Below, piece after piece: positions 11,462 through 22,880 of a stretch of DNA of 64,000 nt (position 1 is its first letter; each line of letters starts with the position of its first letter). A program made the translations under genes and the position numbers. The notes beneath the pieces were generated by a model. That model had not been told where the DNA came from. It worked only from the letters and a program-made list of their open reading frames with translations, and did no database searches. This DNA is from Krasilnikovozyma curviuscula (Eukaryota > Basidiomycota > Tremellomycetes > Cystofilobasidiales > Mrakiaceae), in contig MVAQ01000081.1 of assembly GCA_014825775.1 (NCBI GenBank), positions 20,267 through 84,266 of the forward strand. Reading direction: 5' to 3'.

Positions 11462-13938
11462 ATGTCGTCAACCTCTTCGGTTTTCAACCGTCATCGAGAG
11501 TCGAGAAATATTCTTAAAAGGTTCAGGAAGTCAACACCCAGCTTGAGTATCGAGCTATATCACAGTCATTTTAGGTTCAAGGATCAGGTATGTACCCCCA
11601 CTTGAGTATGATTCAGAGAATAATGTTGTATACAATAAAGCTTGGTAGATTGGGAGGGAAGAATTGGGACGGAGGAAGTTCAACTGGCGACGAGCAATAC
11701 AACCTTGTTTCTCAGGAGAGGAGGCTGACCTCGTTCTCTGCTTCTTTCCATTTTGCATTAAGCCGACTAACTTCAGCTACGATAGTCCTATGCGTGTAAG
11801 TCTGTGACGGAGCGGTCTTCCCTCTTCTCTTCGCGCAAAACCATAACTTACCTGTTGTCCTCATTCTAACTTTCATGAACGATCCTTTATCTCATGATCT
11901 GAATGTCAACAAACCATAGGCCGTCCTTGAAGCTGTTCGTTCTCAAACTATCCCCGCCGACCTCATACCGACATTCAACAGCCTAGATCTACCATTCTAC
12001 GACGGCTGTCTCATCGTCGAGCTGATTGACTTCAGAAACCCTTTGTCATATTCTCATCAGAGCAATGGAGGTGCTGGATCAAATAGCGTGCCTATGACTC
12101 CTGCTGGTAGCTCCATTGGTGGTACAGCTGGTAGCGGTGGACCTGTGAGGGTCATCTTGCATCCTACTCCAGAAAGCATGTGGATAGATCTATGTTTGCT
12201 GAACCAAGAGAAGAATGGAAATTGGAGTGATCAGGACGTGTTGGAGATTGAAGCTGGCATTATCGTGAGTTCTTATAATCTCTCGCATTAGATCAATAAG
12301 CTGACTCAAGTTTACCCTCACTCTGTTTCATAGAATGCAACAGCTCCGCCGATCTATCTTGGTACTTCCTTCTACGCGACGAGGCTCGCCAACTACGCTT
12401 TGTCGACAACTGCTCCCCCACCCGTTGGACCAACTCTTCTTACTCCTGCATCGACGACTGCAGCTGCAAATAGCTCGATCTCGAATCAGAAAAAGAAGAA
12501 CTCTGTTGGCACTGGATCTGGTGGCGGAGGTGCCGTGGGTAGAGAGGACAGGGAATGGAGAGAGAAGGTGTACGGAGCTGCTGCGGAGAGCAGAGGCGGT
12601 ACTTTCAAACCAAAGTGAGTCCAATTTCTCCATTCAATATTTAATAGTTGCTAATGTTTCGCTATCAGTTTCTCCCGAATCTCAAACATCGAATCATTCC
12701 GTCATCGAGCAACACTAGACCCGAACTTAACAAAAAATCCCCAAGTCTTTGCTCACATGGTCCTTCCTTCCAAAGCCCGACAATCGGCTCAACAATCCAC
12801 TGCTTCTACTTCTGCAGCATCTGCCTTTGGTCAATCAGGTGCGACGTCCTTGGCTACTGTAGCCAATGGCAGCAGCAAAGATTCAAGGCAATCCATCGCA
12901 CCATCTCCAGCTCCCACACTGGACGCTGATCCGAAGAAGAAACTTGCATCTATCAACACGTCAGTCGCTTCTTCATCGGCAGCCTCAGCCTCAGCGAACC
13001 AGAAGAAGCGAAAGAAGGAAGACTCAGTTGCTTCTACCCCTCTCCCCGATCTCGTAGAAGAAGTCAAACCTACACCAACATCTTCCACTTCCACCTTTCA
13101 GCCAAAAGGTGGAAAGAAGAGGAAGAAGGATTCGTTAGCTGAGGGAGACGTTGGGAAACTGGAAGTGGATACTCCTGCTGCTACTCCTTCAGCCTCTGCA
13201 GGTGCCAAAGGAAAGAAGGACAAGAAAGCTGCTGCTGTTCCTGCCAATTTGAACGCTGGAGTTGGTAGTACTGGAAAGGGGAAGAATGGGAAGCCTGTCA
13301 GTACACCAGTTGCTGCTGAAACTCCTTTAGCAAGCGGTGTTAAAAAGAAGGTTGGAAACCAACCTCCACCTCAGCAGCAGCAGCAATCACAACAACAACA
13401 ACCTCAGCAGCAGCATCAGACGCGAAACAACTCGGGTACCAATGCAATGGCTGGACTTGGTCTTGGTCTTCCCAATCAACAAAAGCTTCCCAACGGGGTT
13501 CAGATGCCTCCTCAACAAGGCGGCCAGACACGACTGCCTCAAAACTTTCCGCAGCAGTTGAACAATGGGAACCCCAACAACATCAACCAAGCGGCTTTGC
13601 TTCAGCAATTTGCAGCACAACAAGCAGCTGCTGGAAACCTCAACAACCAGACTGGTGCTGCCAACGGCCAGCAGTTCCTCCAGCAGTACGCTCATCAAGC
13701 CACCATGTTGGCTCAAGCCCAGCAAGCTGCTTTACTCCAGCAACAACAGCAGCAACAACAACAACAACAACAGAATGGTAATTACACGATGGGGCAGATG
13801 CAACAGATGCAGCAACATCAGCAGGCTTTGGCCGCTCAGCAGAGAGCTGCGGCCGTCGCTACATTGCTGCAACAACAACAGCAACAGCAACAGCAGCAGC
13901 ATCAACAGCAGCAGCAGTATGGTGGTTGGAATCAGTAG
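11462..13938 (+). CDS. SPT20: SPT20 subunit of the SAGA co-activator
   Basis: Spt20 is a structural subunit of SAGA, which acetylates and deubiquitinates histones at promoters. The first exon gives NILKRFRKSTPSLSIELYHS plus HFRFKDQ. A long first intron (11588-11762) leads to a short exon with FSYDSPMR, then AVLEAVRSQTIPADLIPTFN and LDLPFYDGCLIVELIDFRNP, the hallmark of the Spt20 family. Later come RVILHPTPESMWIDLCLL and NFSRISNIESFRHRATLDPN. The C-terminal third is low complexity: Lys-rich patches (GKKRKKD, KGKKDKK) and then long Gln tracts with interspersed Asn and Ala, as in other fungal Spt20 tails. Splice phases agree at 12264 and 12614. The stop is at 13936. Confidence 0.92.
13730..13920 (+). 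repeat. Polyglutamine-coding CAA/CAG tracts in SPT20
   Basis: Two runs of mixed CAA and CAG codons encode stretches of about ten glutamines each (around 13738-13773 and 13868-13918). They are part of the disordered tail of Spt20. Such tracts readily vary in length between strains. Confidence 0.9.
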
Positions 13939-14686
13939 AGATAGAGAAGAAGTGTTTGTGTTGTGTATCCTGAACCGTTCCTGAGTGACGCGGGAAGTGC
14001 CTTGCTCTTTGTACAGTGAACAAAACGCTATGTACTGTTGTACTTCATCGCTGATTTCTTAGACTTGAACGAAAGCTAGCATAAAGTGGTGCAGATCAGA
14101 CTCGGGGCAGGTCCGAGACGACATGGAAATGAATCTACTCAGATAAGATGATTAAGCCTAAACCGAGGCACCGCTACCATTTCAACTTGCAGATCTTGTA
14201 TCGAGTCCTGTACTGCAGATGTTAAAAGAAGTGCCGATTCGCGTCCTTGATTTCAGATAAGGTGGCATGTTTCTAGCAAGTGTTCAAATCAGGCGGTAAG
14301 GAAGGACAAATTAGCAAAGGGACACTTCCCAATAATAGTGCAGCACAGAAAGAGATGGAACGTACAATCTTACGGCCCTTTAACCTAACCTAACCTAAGA
14401 GATAATAGCAGCGGGGATGGTGACTGGCTGGGCTGTGTCACGTCCGAGGAATGGAACACAGTGACTCGACTAATTTGATCTCGTACTTCTGCAATTGCTT
14501 AGAGTTCCTGTTTCCTAATAAGATTCCGCTAATAGGAAATTCGTTCGAAAGGCAGAGGTAAAATGCTGCGTTCCGTCTTAGGCAAACTCATCTCGCTCTT
14601 GTTTACCGCCCGACAACCTCTTGCCAGAAGTAGGGTGGCAGCAAGTAGGATATCACTGTGGCCCCTCAGAGGTGGACTTACAGGTC
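13939..14686. other. Intergenic, contains a short CCTAA triplet array
   Basis: This region holds the SPT20 3' end and the promoter and leader of the next gene. At 14381-14398 the unit CCTAA occurs three times in a row. The ATG at 14563 opens an overlapping frame that does not join the downstream exons. No RNA gene is seen. Confidence 0.5.
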
Positions 14687-17600
14687 ATGGCAGACCGAGA
14701 CCAGACAAAGACGGTTTCATTCCCCCATACTCAGCATTACCTCAGTCAGCTACGACGCATTCACCTCAGCCCTTCATTCAGTACCAGCAGCAGACCCTCT
14801 TCCAGTGTAGGGTCCTATTCAGCTTCAGCATCTTCAGAGGATGGAGTCAGCATAGTAGGATCCCCACCTGAAGGAAGCACAGCTGCTGCTCCCCAAGGAG
14901 GAGCAGGAGCAGCAGCGAAGGAATTACAGGTGAAGGAGATTGTTCAGATGATCGAGAATGAGGACGAGGATGCTTTAAAGATCTTGCTAAGGGACGGATT
15001 GAGTATGGGGAACCAAAAGGTGCGTGTCCTGCTTATCCGTTCAGATTGGATTGAGCAGGGCAACAGGCATCAGCCAGCTGCAGCAGCAGCAACATTCACG
15101 CCTTTGCTTAATGGCTACTTCTGCTCGCCCTGCTCCCTCGAACTTTCCCTAGAAATGCCTTCAGTTAAAATAGTGGTCTGACCATACTCCTTTTAGTCTG
15201 ACGACCAGACCCTTGATACGTATATTCTACAGCTCTTTCACAAAGTCAAAGGTCAGCTTTCTCCTCTACCGTTGCTTACTATTTAGAGCGACACCCATTC
15301 TTACCCTTCGAGTCAATTTATATCACGTGTAGATGACTCCAACAACGTACCATTCTCCTTGGAGGGATCGTCAACACCTCGACGACCGATCTCATCGTCC
15401 TCGTCCCGGGCTGGCACTCCTACCATCTCTCGACCTGGTCCATCTTTTCGCCCTCTCACTCCACTCTCCCACAGTGGTTCACCACGTCCTTCCACTACTC
15501 AACTGGTGGACTATCCATCACACCTCTCTAGTTCATCAAGTGCAGCGAGTTCAAAAGGTTCACCGAGCCCCAAGCCACACCATCAATTGCCGGCGATTTC
15601 TTCTCCGCTATCAAGCCCCAAAGTCTTATCTGCAAAGGCTGTAGCCTTCAACCCCAGTGCAAAATCATTTGTTCCTGGTGGTGGAAACCCTCTGGTTGCC
15701 AGTGTAGCGGCCTCGGATCCCTGGAGTATGGGCGGCTCAGCTTCGCCTGGCTCTGGCCTGGTCAGGTCTACTTCCAACTTGGCTATCGCTGCACCTCTGT
15801 ACGCAGATAGTCCATTTTATTCTGGATCTGCAGATCATGGTGGAAGGATTGACGTTGAGGATGATGAAGAAGATGAGTTCAGTCCTTTTGGATTCACAAC
15901 TAGTGGCTCTCGGCAGCAGCAGCAGTATCTACCGCCAGCCTCCATCCTAACTTCCTCCCAGATTTCACCTGATTTGTCTTGGCAAGAACTTTCTTATCAG
16001 CAACAACAACAACATGAGTATTCCTCGATTGAAGAAACTGAAATTATAGGTCTGACACCACTAGAAGAAGCTCAACTTCAAGCCGAGCTTGACTTACAAG
16101 AGCTAGAGATATCACAACAATCTGCTGAAGAACGGGGGGAAGCCCTTACACCCTTTGACGTGCTCTCCTCTATCTTCACCAGCCTCTCACCTCAAGTTGT
16201 AGAAGAGGCCCTCTACACGTCAGGGTATGACCTAGAAGCAACCATCACTCTCCTTATGGCTCCCACTCCAAGACCATCAACACCCTCTTCAGCCACTCTC
16301 AGCGTCCCAACGCCTAATCGAGCAGTGATGCGCTCAACCTCGAGTAGCTTCCTCGTCTCCGGAGGGCGAGGTGGGAGAGGACTAAGTCCGTCACCGTCCC
16401 CAGGTCCTGCTATCGGCCACAGAGTTGGTGCTGTCACAATGCCAGTGGCCACGTCTGGGCTATCTGGAGGGAGGGTGTGCAGGTATTATCTGGCTGGGGA
16501 ATGTAGGAGGGCAGATTGTAGGTTCAGTCATGATATTGAGAGGGCGTTGTGTCGATTCGTGAGTGTGAATGTCTTGCTCTTTCCTATCGCTCTCATATTG
16601 ATCATCTTGTCGCTGAAATCGCAGTGGCTGCGAGGACAATGTGCGAAAGGGGTAAGTGGAGAAGCCTCCCGTCTCGTCAGCCACATATTCTTACGGGTGC
16701 CTTTCTTGTTATTGTAGGAACAATGTGAATTCATCCATACACTTCCATCCAATTTCGACCCCTCTGTGCTCTCTATGGCAATAGCAAACGCTCAAGCATC
16801 TTCGCCGTCAAACTCTCGACCAACAACTCCCAACACACCCCCTGTCGATGACTTCCCCTCCCTCTCATCTCTATCTCTGACTGCTGGTGGGTCTGGTGGA
16901 AGAGGCCGAGTCGATCCAGCTCGAGCAAGATTCTCAGCAGCAGTGAAGAAGACGGGCGTCGTTCCTGTCAACCTACAGCAGCCAGCTGGCTCTGCTTCTC
17001 GTGGACGGATGATTTCGTCTTCTGACTACCACCCACCGGGAACGAGTCAAGGTGAACCTCAACCGCGCCCATCACCTCGACTAGCACTACGCCCTCCAAC
17101 GCTGCTACCCACGCTCCAAACTGGTGCTTCGGTCAATCAGCTGTACATGTCCACTCGAGCGCGGTCCCTCCAGCTTGGCGCAGCCAGAAATGCCTGCTTG
17201 GCCCGTGCTGCAGATGCATGGCGTCGTGGAGACGGAGCAGCTGCGAAAAGATTCTCCCTCGAAGGCTCCGAGCTCAACGCGAGGATGAGAGTTGAGGCTG
17301 TCGAGGCCGCAATGTCAATCGTTCAGGAGCGCAGGAAATTAGCACAAGATGTGGTGCGGAGTCGAGAGGGAGGCACAAGAGAGCCAAAGGATAGAGCTGC
17401 CAAGGGGAAGGCTGCTGGAGGGGGGTTGGGTGTGATTTTGGGCATCAGAGATGGACAGGAGAGCTTGGCAGAGAGGGAGGAAGCTCTCATTGATTGTCAT
17501 GGGTATGTCCTACTTCAGCCAACTACTTGATTCTGCTCCTGAAGTTCACTGGTTCCCCTCTTGCTAGTCTCCATGGGGACGAGGCTTGTGAAGTACTCGA

Positions 17601-17873
17601 GAAATTCCTCTATGCCCTGGAAAGCGAACGGTTTCTAGGTTTAGCTTACGCTGTCGTTGGTCTACAAAGACACACTGGAACTCAAGATGCAGCTAGAGGC
17701 GCTAGTCGTATACGACTAGGAAAAAGTGTGAAGGAGTGGCTCGTCCAGTGGGGTGAGTTGTACCAACTTTTGTCTCCGTTGCTGTCTGAAGGCTGCTCAC
17801 TCATTTACTTGCTATCACCTTCTGTTTAGGTTACCCGTGGTCAGAGAGCGGAGGAATAATATGCATAGAGTGA
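14687..17873 (+). CDS. CUE / double CCCH zinc finger / DUF1771 / Smr domain protein
   Basis: The spliced protein has, in order: a Ser/Pro-rich N-terminal part; a CUE-like helix bundle (PFDVLSSIFTSLSPQVVEEA, then DLEATITLLM); two CCCH fingers (C-X7-C-X4-C-X3-H in CRYYLAGECRRADCRFSH and C-X7-C-X5-C-X3-H in CRFWLRGQCAKGEQCEFIH, the second assembled across two introns); a Ser-rich linker; DUF1771 (YMSTRARSLQLGAARNACLA ... GDGAAAKRFSLEGSELN); and an Smr domain starting ALIDCHGLHGDEA, with the family's D-x-H motif. Smr domains in Cue2 and N4BP2-type proteins cut mRNA at stalled or collided ribosomes. CUE would bind ubiquitin and the CCCH fingers RNA, so an mRNA surveillance nuclease is inferred. 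The later Smr glycine loop reads VVGLQRHTGTQD rather than the usual GRGxHS. The start is the first ATG in frame with exon 1, and the stop is at 17871. Confidence 0.85.
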
Positions 17874-18318
17874 GTTCTTGTCTTCATTTCCAGATTTATT
17901 ATCGATTCATTGATGCCATCGTTGCTGTAGTCCCCTCACGCACTTCTCACCGTGAGACCGGTAGAAATCTAAAACTCGAAAATTCTTGTACTGTATACTC
18001 ACGAACATACCTGTTATTAATGACACTGCTTAATTATCAACTGTCAAAGGCACCCCAGTTACTACAGTGACCACGAAAGTGACGCGAGAGTGAACGCCCA
18101 TTAAGCTAAGACTGTAGTTCATTTCTGTTCCTTAAGCTTAGGTTACGTCGGTAGTTACTGTATCTTTATTGCCTCTCTTGTTTACATTTCCGTGATCGAT
18201 AATTATTCGTCTCAATGACGTCGCGCGACAGAAGCTGTGATAAGCGAGCTGATAGACTCACATATAAACCCAGACTACTATCGTAATCTGTCTCAACCGA
18301 ATCTGAACCAGTAGCATA
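17874..18318. other. Intergenic before SAF1
   Basis: This holds the 3' end of the Smr gene and the promoter of SAF1. I see no gene or RNA. A pair of AAGCTTA / TAAGCTT-like short inverted motifs near 18100-18140 is probably chance. Confidence 0.5.
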
Positions 18319-20765
18319 ATGCAGTCATCAATAGGGATGGAACAAGCAGACAGCCCATTGGAGCGTCTCCCTGACGAAGTCCTCGTCGATTCGCTACTGC
18401 CCCTTCTCGACAATCGAGACCTGCTGGCAGTCAGCGAAGTAAACCAGCACCTGTCCAACGTGGCTTCAGATGGAACCTTCTGGAAGCGAAAGTTGAAGCA
18501 GGACTTCAACTACGATGCCAATCTCAACAATAGAGCTCAGGGTTGGAAGGAGTTTTACTCCAAGCTGAGACGACTGGTGAGTTGCCGTTGTTGCCTGTTC
18601 TGCCATCATCCAATCCGATTCCAACAAAGTTAATATCATTTCTTTTTGATATTCAGGCCGTCTACTGCTGGGGATCAGCGGGAAACAGCCGATTGGGAAT
18701 TCCACGAAACCACCCATCTTACTCGTCGCTTAACACAGTCAACGGCGTGTCGAAGCCTGTTCGATTGCCTATCCCAGACACTGTTGGCCTCATCGAGCTC
18801 TTTGCGAATGGATGGGGATTCATTGGTTTGGATACTGTAGGCAGAATTCATGTTTGGGGGGTGCTTGATGGAGAAGGTCTGTCTCCAGCTAGCTTCTCGT
18901 TTTCACCAAGGTCCCTTAGCTCATCCCTTCCCTTTCATTCAAAGTATTGGCTTGGAGAGCAGGAAGGGATTGGACTGATCCTGGAAAACCGTGTGATCAG
19001 CCTCGAATGGTCCTTCTCAAGGAAGCTGGCGGGGGAAAGATCGTCTCGCTCTCCTGTGGTCGAAAACATTTCCTTACGGTGGACGAACATGACTCCATTT
19101 TCGAATTCATGTCGTGGGGATTAGCGAAGAGAATCGACTCGGCGGCGTTTTCGAGCATGTCCTTTAAGATTCAACAAGTCGAGTGCGGGTGGAACCACTC
19201 GTGCTTACTTTCGACCCAGTCCGAGATCTTTGTGTGGTATCCCTTCCAACCTCATGAAAACACGCATCGATCTCCTCCACCACAGAACACGCCGTTGATT
19301 AACGCTCCGGGAGAGCTGGAGATTCCTGTCAAATTGGTACCGTCCAGAGAGGAGATGCCTATCAAGTTGCCGGAGATACGGATGGAAGGGGAGGACATAA
19401 GTCAGAGAAGACGTGTGGTGAAGATTGCATGTGGAGACGGGTTCGTTATCGCGCTCACCGCTGATGGAGAGGTTTGGGCAGCGAGGGTTGGAGGCGATGA
19501 GAGTGAAATTGGCGTACAGGATGACTTGGGCCATACGAAAGTTTGGTCATTCGTAAGTCTTTTTTTCATTTCTGTCATGTTTGGAAAGTTTTCACAGATA
19601 GTTGCTTTTGTTTTGTCTAGTTGGAGAAGTTCTCAACCCTGTCAGACCCATCTTCTCGAATCACTCACGTCTCCGCTGCCTTCCAAACCTTCTTTGCATA
19701 CTCCTCTTCAACTGTTCTCAAAGGAACGAAAGACAAGCTTTTCAACTTCTCGTCAGAACCTGAGCCCGAGATCATTCCCGAGCTCCAAAATCGCGGAGTA
19801 ATGAAGGTCGTGCTTGGTGACTACCACTTTGGCGCGCTGACGAGCGATGGGAAGCTTTTGACTTGGGGAGCGTACTCATCTGGTGCACTGGGGTTAGGAG
19901 CAAGTAGAGAGAAGGTTGTTGCTCCTAAAGAGGTTGATTTTGGCGAAGGAGCGTATGTGTTTAACGCAGCTGCTTGTGGGTGGCATAGTGAGTACAACCC
20001 CACCCTAGACTTCAAAATGAACGAACGCTTCTAATTATTGGGGAGTTTTTTTCAATCAAAGCTGGTGCTTTGGTAACAGGAGGTCCCTCGCTTGAGGACC
20101 AACAAAAAGCGGTTGATGCCGAGAACTCTGCCTACTTTAGCGCGCTCCGCAGAAACAACCGCAACATGCCCCAGGCAACCAACATTCCGATGGGCACCAA
20201 CATTTACAACAACGTCTCCTCCGCATCAACCTCTGCGTCCGCTTCCGTTGCACAATCCGATCTCCATTCCGCCCCACTTTCTTCGAGTGTAAACCCACAA
20301 AGCCCACCCTCGGTACCTGTCGACGCGCCCTCCTCATTCCCTTCTGTACGTCATGTCTTCCATGCGCCAAACATTGGAACGCGGCTACTGCCCACTTCGA
20401 CTCTGACGGAGACAGACGATCTGGCACCAATGCCAACCACCGACGCACCAGCTGGCGACCCTCGTATTCCAGGCGAATCTGCCACTGATAGTGCAGCTTT
20501 AGAAGATACTCCTCAGTTCAATAGTGCAGAAACGGAGAACGACAGTATGGGAATAGTGACTCCGGGAGTTGGAGGCGCTAGAGCAATTGGCATCACTGGC
20601 AACCACCATGATGGTCCGACAATGCCGAGGTATAGGATTGGGCTTGCTGGTGCAGGCGCGTTCAGAGGGTCTGGTAGAGGAGCTGGTAGGGGAGGGATCA
20701 GACAGCACGGCGGAGGTGAAGAAAGCGAGGGAGGTGGAAGGGGCACGGACACGGCTGCTCAGTGA
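18319..20765 (+). CDS. SAF1: SAF1-like F-box protein with RCC1 repeats
   Basis: SCF-associated factor 1 links Skp1/cullin ubiquitin ligase to a target bound by its propeller. The first exon has a clear F-box (LERLPDEVLVDSLLPLLDNR, then LLAVSEVNQHLSNVASDGTF). Then RCC1-type blades follow: VYCWGSAGNSRLGIP, HVWGVLDGE, VECGWNHSCLLSTQSEIFVW, GDYHFGALTSDGKLLTWGAY and CGWHTGALVTGG. To keep the propeller open, an intron of about 68 bases is needed near 18875-18942 (GTCTGT donor, AAAG acceptor), joining VLDGE to VLAWRAGRDW. Other introns at about 18579, 19553 and 19988 join in phase. The tail is disordered and ends in Gly/Arg-rich sequence (GRGAGRGG). Stop at 20763. Confidence 0.85.
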
Positions 20766-21290
20766 GATTTCTGGAGCTGAAATAAAGCGACGGAGAAAAG
20801 TTGTATTTTTATAACGGAGTCGTTGTAGGCCTTTATTCACTCTTGTATTTCTGTCTCTTCGTCTTCTCTGTGACCCCTCTGTGGTGAAAGGCGCGCCGTC
20901 GGTACTTCGCGTCATCAGCCCGGCAATCGCAACGTTGCTTCACCAATCATATTCTATTTTCCCATTGACAGCACGGCCTTCTAGTAATGGAGGAAGAAAT
21001 AGCCCGAAAAAAATATGGTGGCAAAAGCCCCTATCCTTCCTACTCTCCACTCGCTGGACGGGTTGCTGTTTACCCGATGGCCATTTCCCTCATGTGGTCG
21101 CTTTCGCTGGGCTTGGATGATCCTTTCTTGCCCAAAGGGCAGAACGCCGTTCACCTGAGGCCGGGAGGGTCAGCGGTATAAAATGAGGAGGGGGGAGAGC
21201 GAGAGGAGACCTGTTTCTTCCTTTATTTCATCACTTTCCAGCTCGACCCGTCCCAACCCATCTTATAACCCCGCCTGATATACTTCAGCA
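20766..21290. other. Intergenic, promoter of the short-chain dehydrogenase
   Basis: This region carries the SAF1 3' end and then a promoter with a good TATA box (annotated separately). The sequence between it and the ATG is pyrimidine-rich, as in fungal leaders. Confidence 0.6.
21177..21184 (+). promoter_or_regulatory. TATA box of the short-chain dehydrogenase
   Basis: TATAAAAT lies 107 bases before the ATG at 21291, with G/A-rich sequence just after it and a CT-rich leader. Most other genes here show no such box, so this gene may be more strongly or conditionally expressed. Confidence 0.6.
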
Positions 21291-22653
21291 ATGAGCGCTA
21301 TCTGCAAAGCAGTCTCTGAGATCTGGCCTCTTCACTCGAGTCACTGGCTCCCATCGTCGATGCCTGACATGACCGGCAAAGTGAGTTGTGTTACTCTTTG
21401 CTGCTTTATCCAATGGGCAAGCCAGTTGACCTCTCTTCCCTTTCTTGTCCAGGTTGTCATCGTTACTGGGGGTCAGTGTCGTATTTCCTGCCTTGTTTTT
21501 TTACGACCAAGTAATTAACTCGCTTATTATTCTTCCACAGGCTACGGAGGTATCGGATACGAAACATGTAAGGCTCTCTTAGAGCATAACGCTGATGTCT
21601 ACATCCTCGGTCGCTCGGCATCCAAGGTGAATCTTCCATGTTCAATTGATTCTGTCCCGAAGCTACTAATCTTCCGATCTTTGGTCGCAGGCTGAGGTCG
21701 CTATCAAGTCTCTCAAAGATGCCACTGGAAAGGATATCATAGGGTTCCTCTCTGCTGACTTGGGTGATCTCAACTCCGTCAGAACTGCCGCTGATGAATT
21801 TCAACGCAAAGAGAAACACCTCAATGTGTTGTTCAACAATGCTGTAATTTCCCTTTCTCATTCTTTGTTTCGCCAGAAGTCTGTTACTCAGTCGTTTGGT
21901 CTCTAGGGCGTCATGTTTCCACCAGCTGGTAGCAGAACGACGCAGGGCTATGAAGCTCAGTTTGGCACTAATGTCCTGTCGCATTATCACCTCACGACGC
22001 TTCTCCTGCCCTCCCTTCTGAATGGCTACCACCTCTCGGGCCAGAAGTCGAGGGTCATCAACACCTCTTCCCTAGGTCATGATTTGCTCTGCCCTACTGG
22101 TGGAATCCAGTATGATCAGTTGAAGCCGGAATTGATGGATGAGAAGGACATACTTGGTGTACAGCCGCTCTATGGGATCTCGAAGATGGGAAACGTCATG
22201 TTCGCCAACGAACTCAATAAGAGGTATGAATCTCAAGGTATCATCTCGAACTCCCTCAACCCTGGTGTAAGTCGACCTGTATCTATACTCCACTTGAGTT
22301 GAGTCACACTGACTTTGACGCTTACTTTGCAGTTGATCCGATCGGAACTCAGTCGTCATACCGGGACAGCTTTCATTCGAAACTTTACCACTCGACTGTC
22401 CCAGCCTGCGTTCAAGGGAGCATACAACCTCCTCTGGTTAGGAACAAGTGAAGAAGGCGCCTCTCTCGGCGGTAAGGTAAGTTCACAGCACCACGCCCTA
22501 AATATCCCTCCAACTTCTTAACTGATTCTGGTATGGCTCTGAAAGTACGTTATTCCCTGGTGTCGTGTCGCTCCACCAAGACCTGAAGCCTTGGATGCCG
22601 AAAAGTGCGAGGAGCTGTTTATGTATATGAAGAAGGAATGCGAAGGTTTTTAG
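21291..22653 (+). CDS. Short-chain dehydrogenase/reductase (retinol-dehydrogenase-like)
   Basis: An NAD(P)-dependent oxidoreductase of the classical SDR fold; substrate not known. The spliced protein shows the cofactor motif VVIVTGGYGGIGYETCKALL, the acidic/neutral loop after strand 2 (YILGRSASKAE), LSADLGDLNSVR, the LNVLFNNAG motif, the catalytic Ser in VINTSSLGHD, and YGISK carrying the Tyr and Lys of the active site. The C-terminal segment SLNPGLIRSEL is also typical. At least six small introns are needed (for example 21380-21452, 21604-21690, 22267-22332), all with GT..AG ends. The model ends ELFMYMKKECEGF at 22653. It resembles fungal light-induced or retinol-type SDRs. Confidence 0.85.
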
Positions 22654-22880
22654 AAGAGATATGACGGGCGACGTTCATGGAATGCTAATGTTCTAAGATT
22701 AGCTGCTTTCGACTTTCCGTACATGAAATATATACTTTAGAGCCATGAAACAAAACCTCAGTCTACATTGATTGCGCAACCAGGACTGCCAGCCAAGCTT
22801 AACATTCGGACATAACGGTGAACCAGCGGCGAACAGCAACATGTCATAGGATTTAAGTATGAGCAATTACAACTTTCAAT

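Noticed and set aside
14381..14398. Interstitial telomere-like CCTAA array
   Set aside because: Only three units, and the unit does not match the G-rich repeat usual in tremellomycetes; likely chance.
14563..14871. Earlier start for the Smr-domain protein at 14563
   Set aside because: That frame is not in phase with the downstream conserved exons; the frame from 14687 is.
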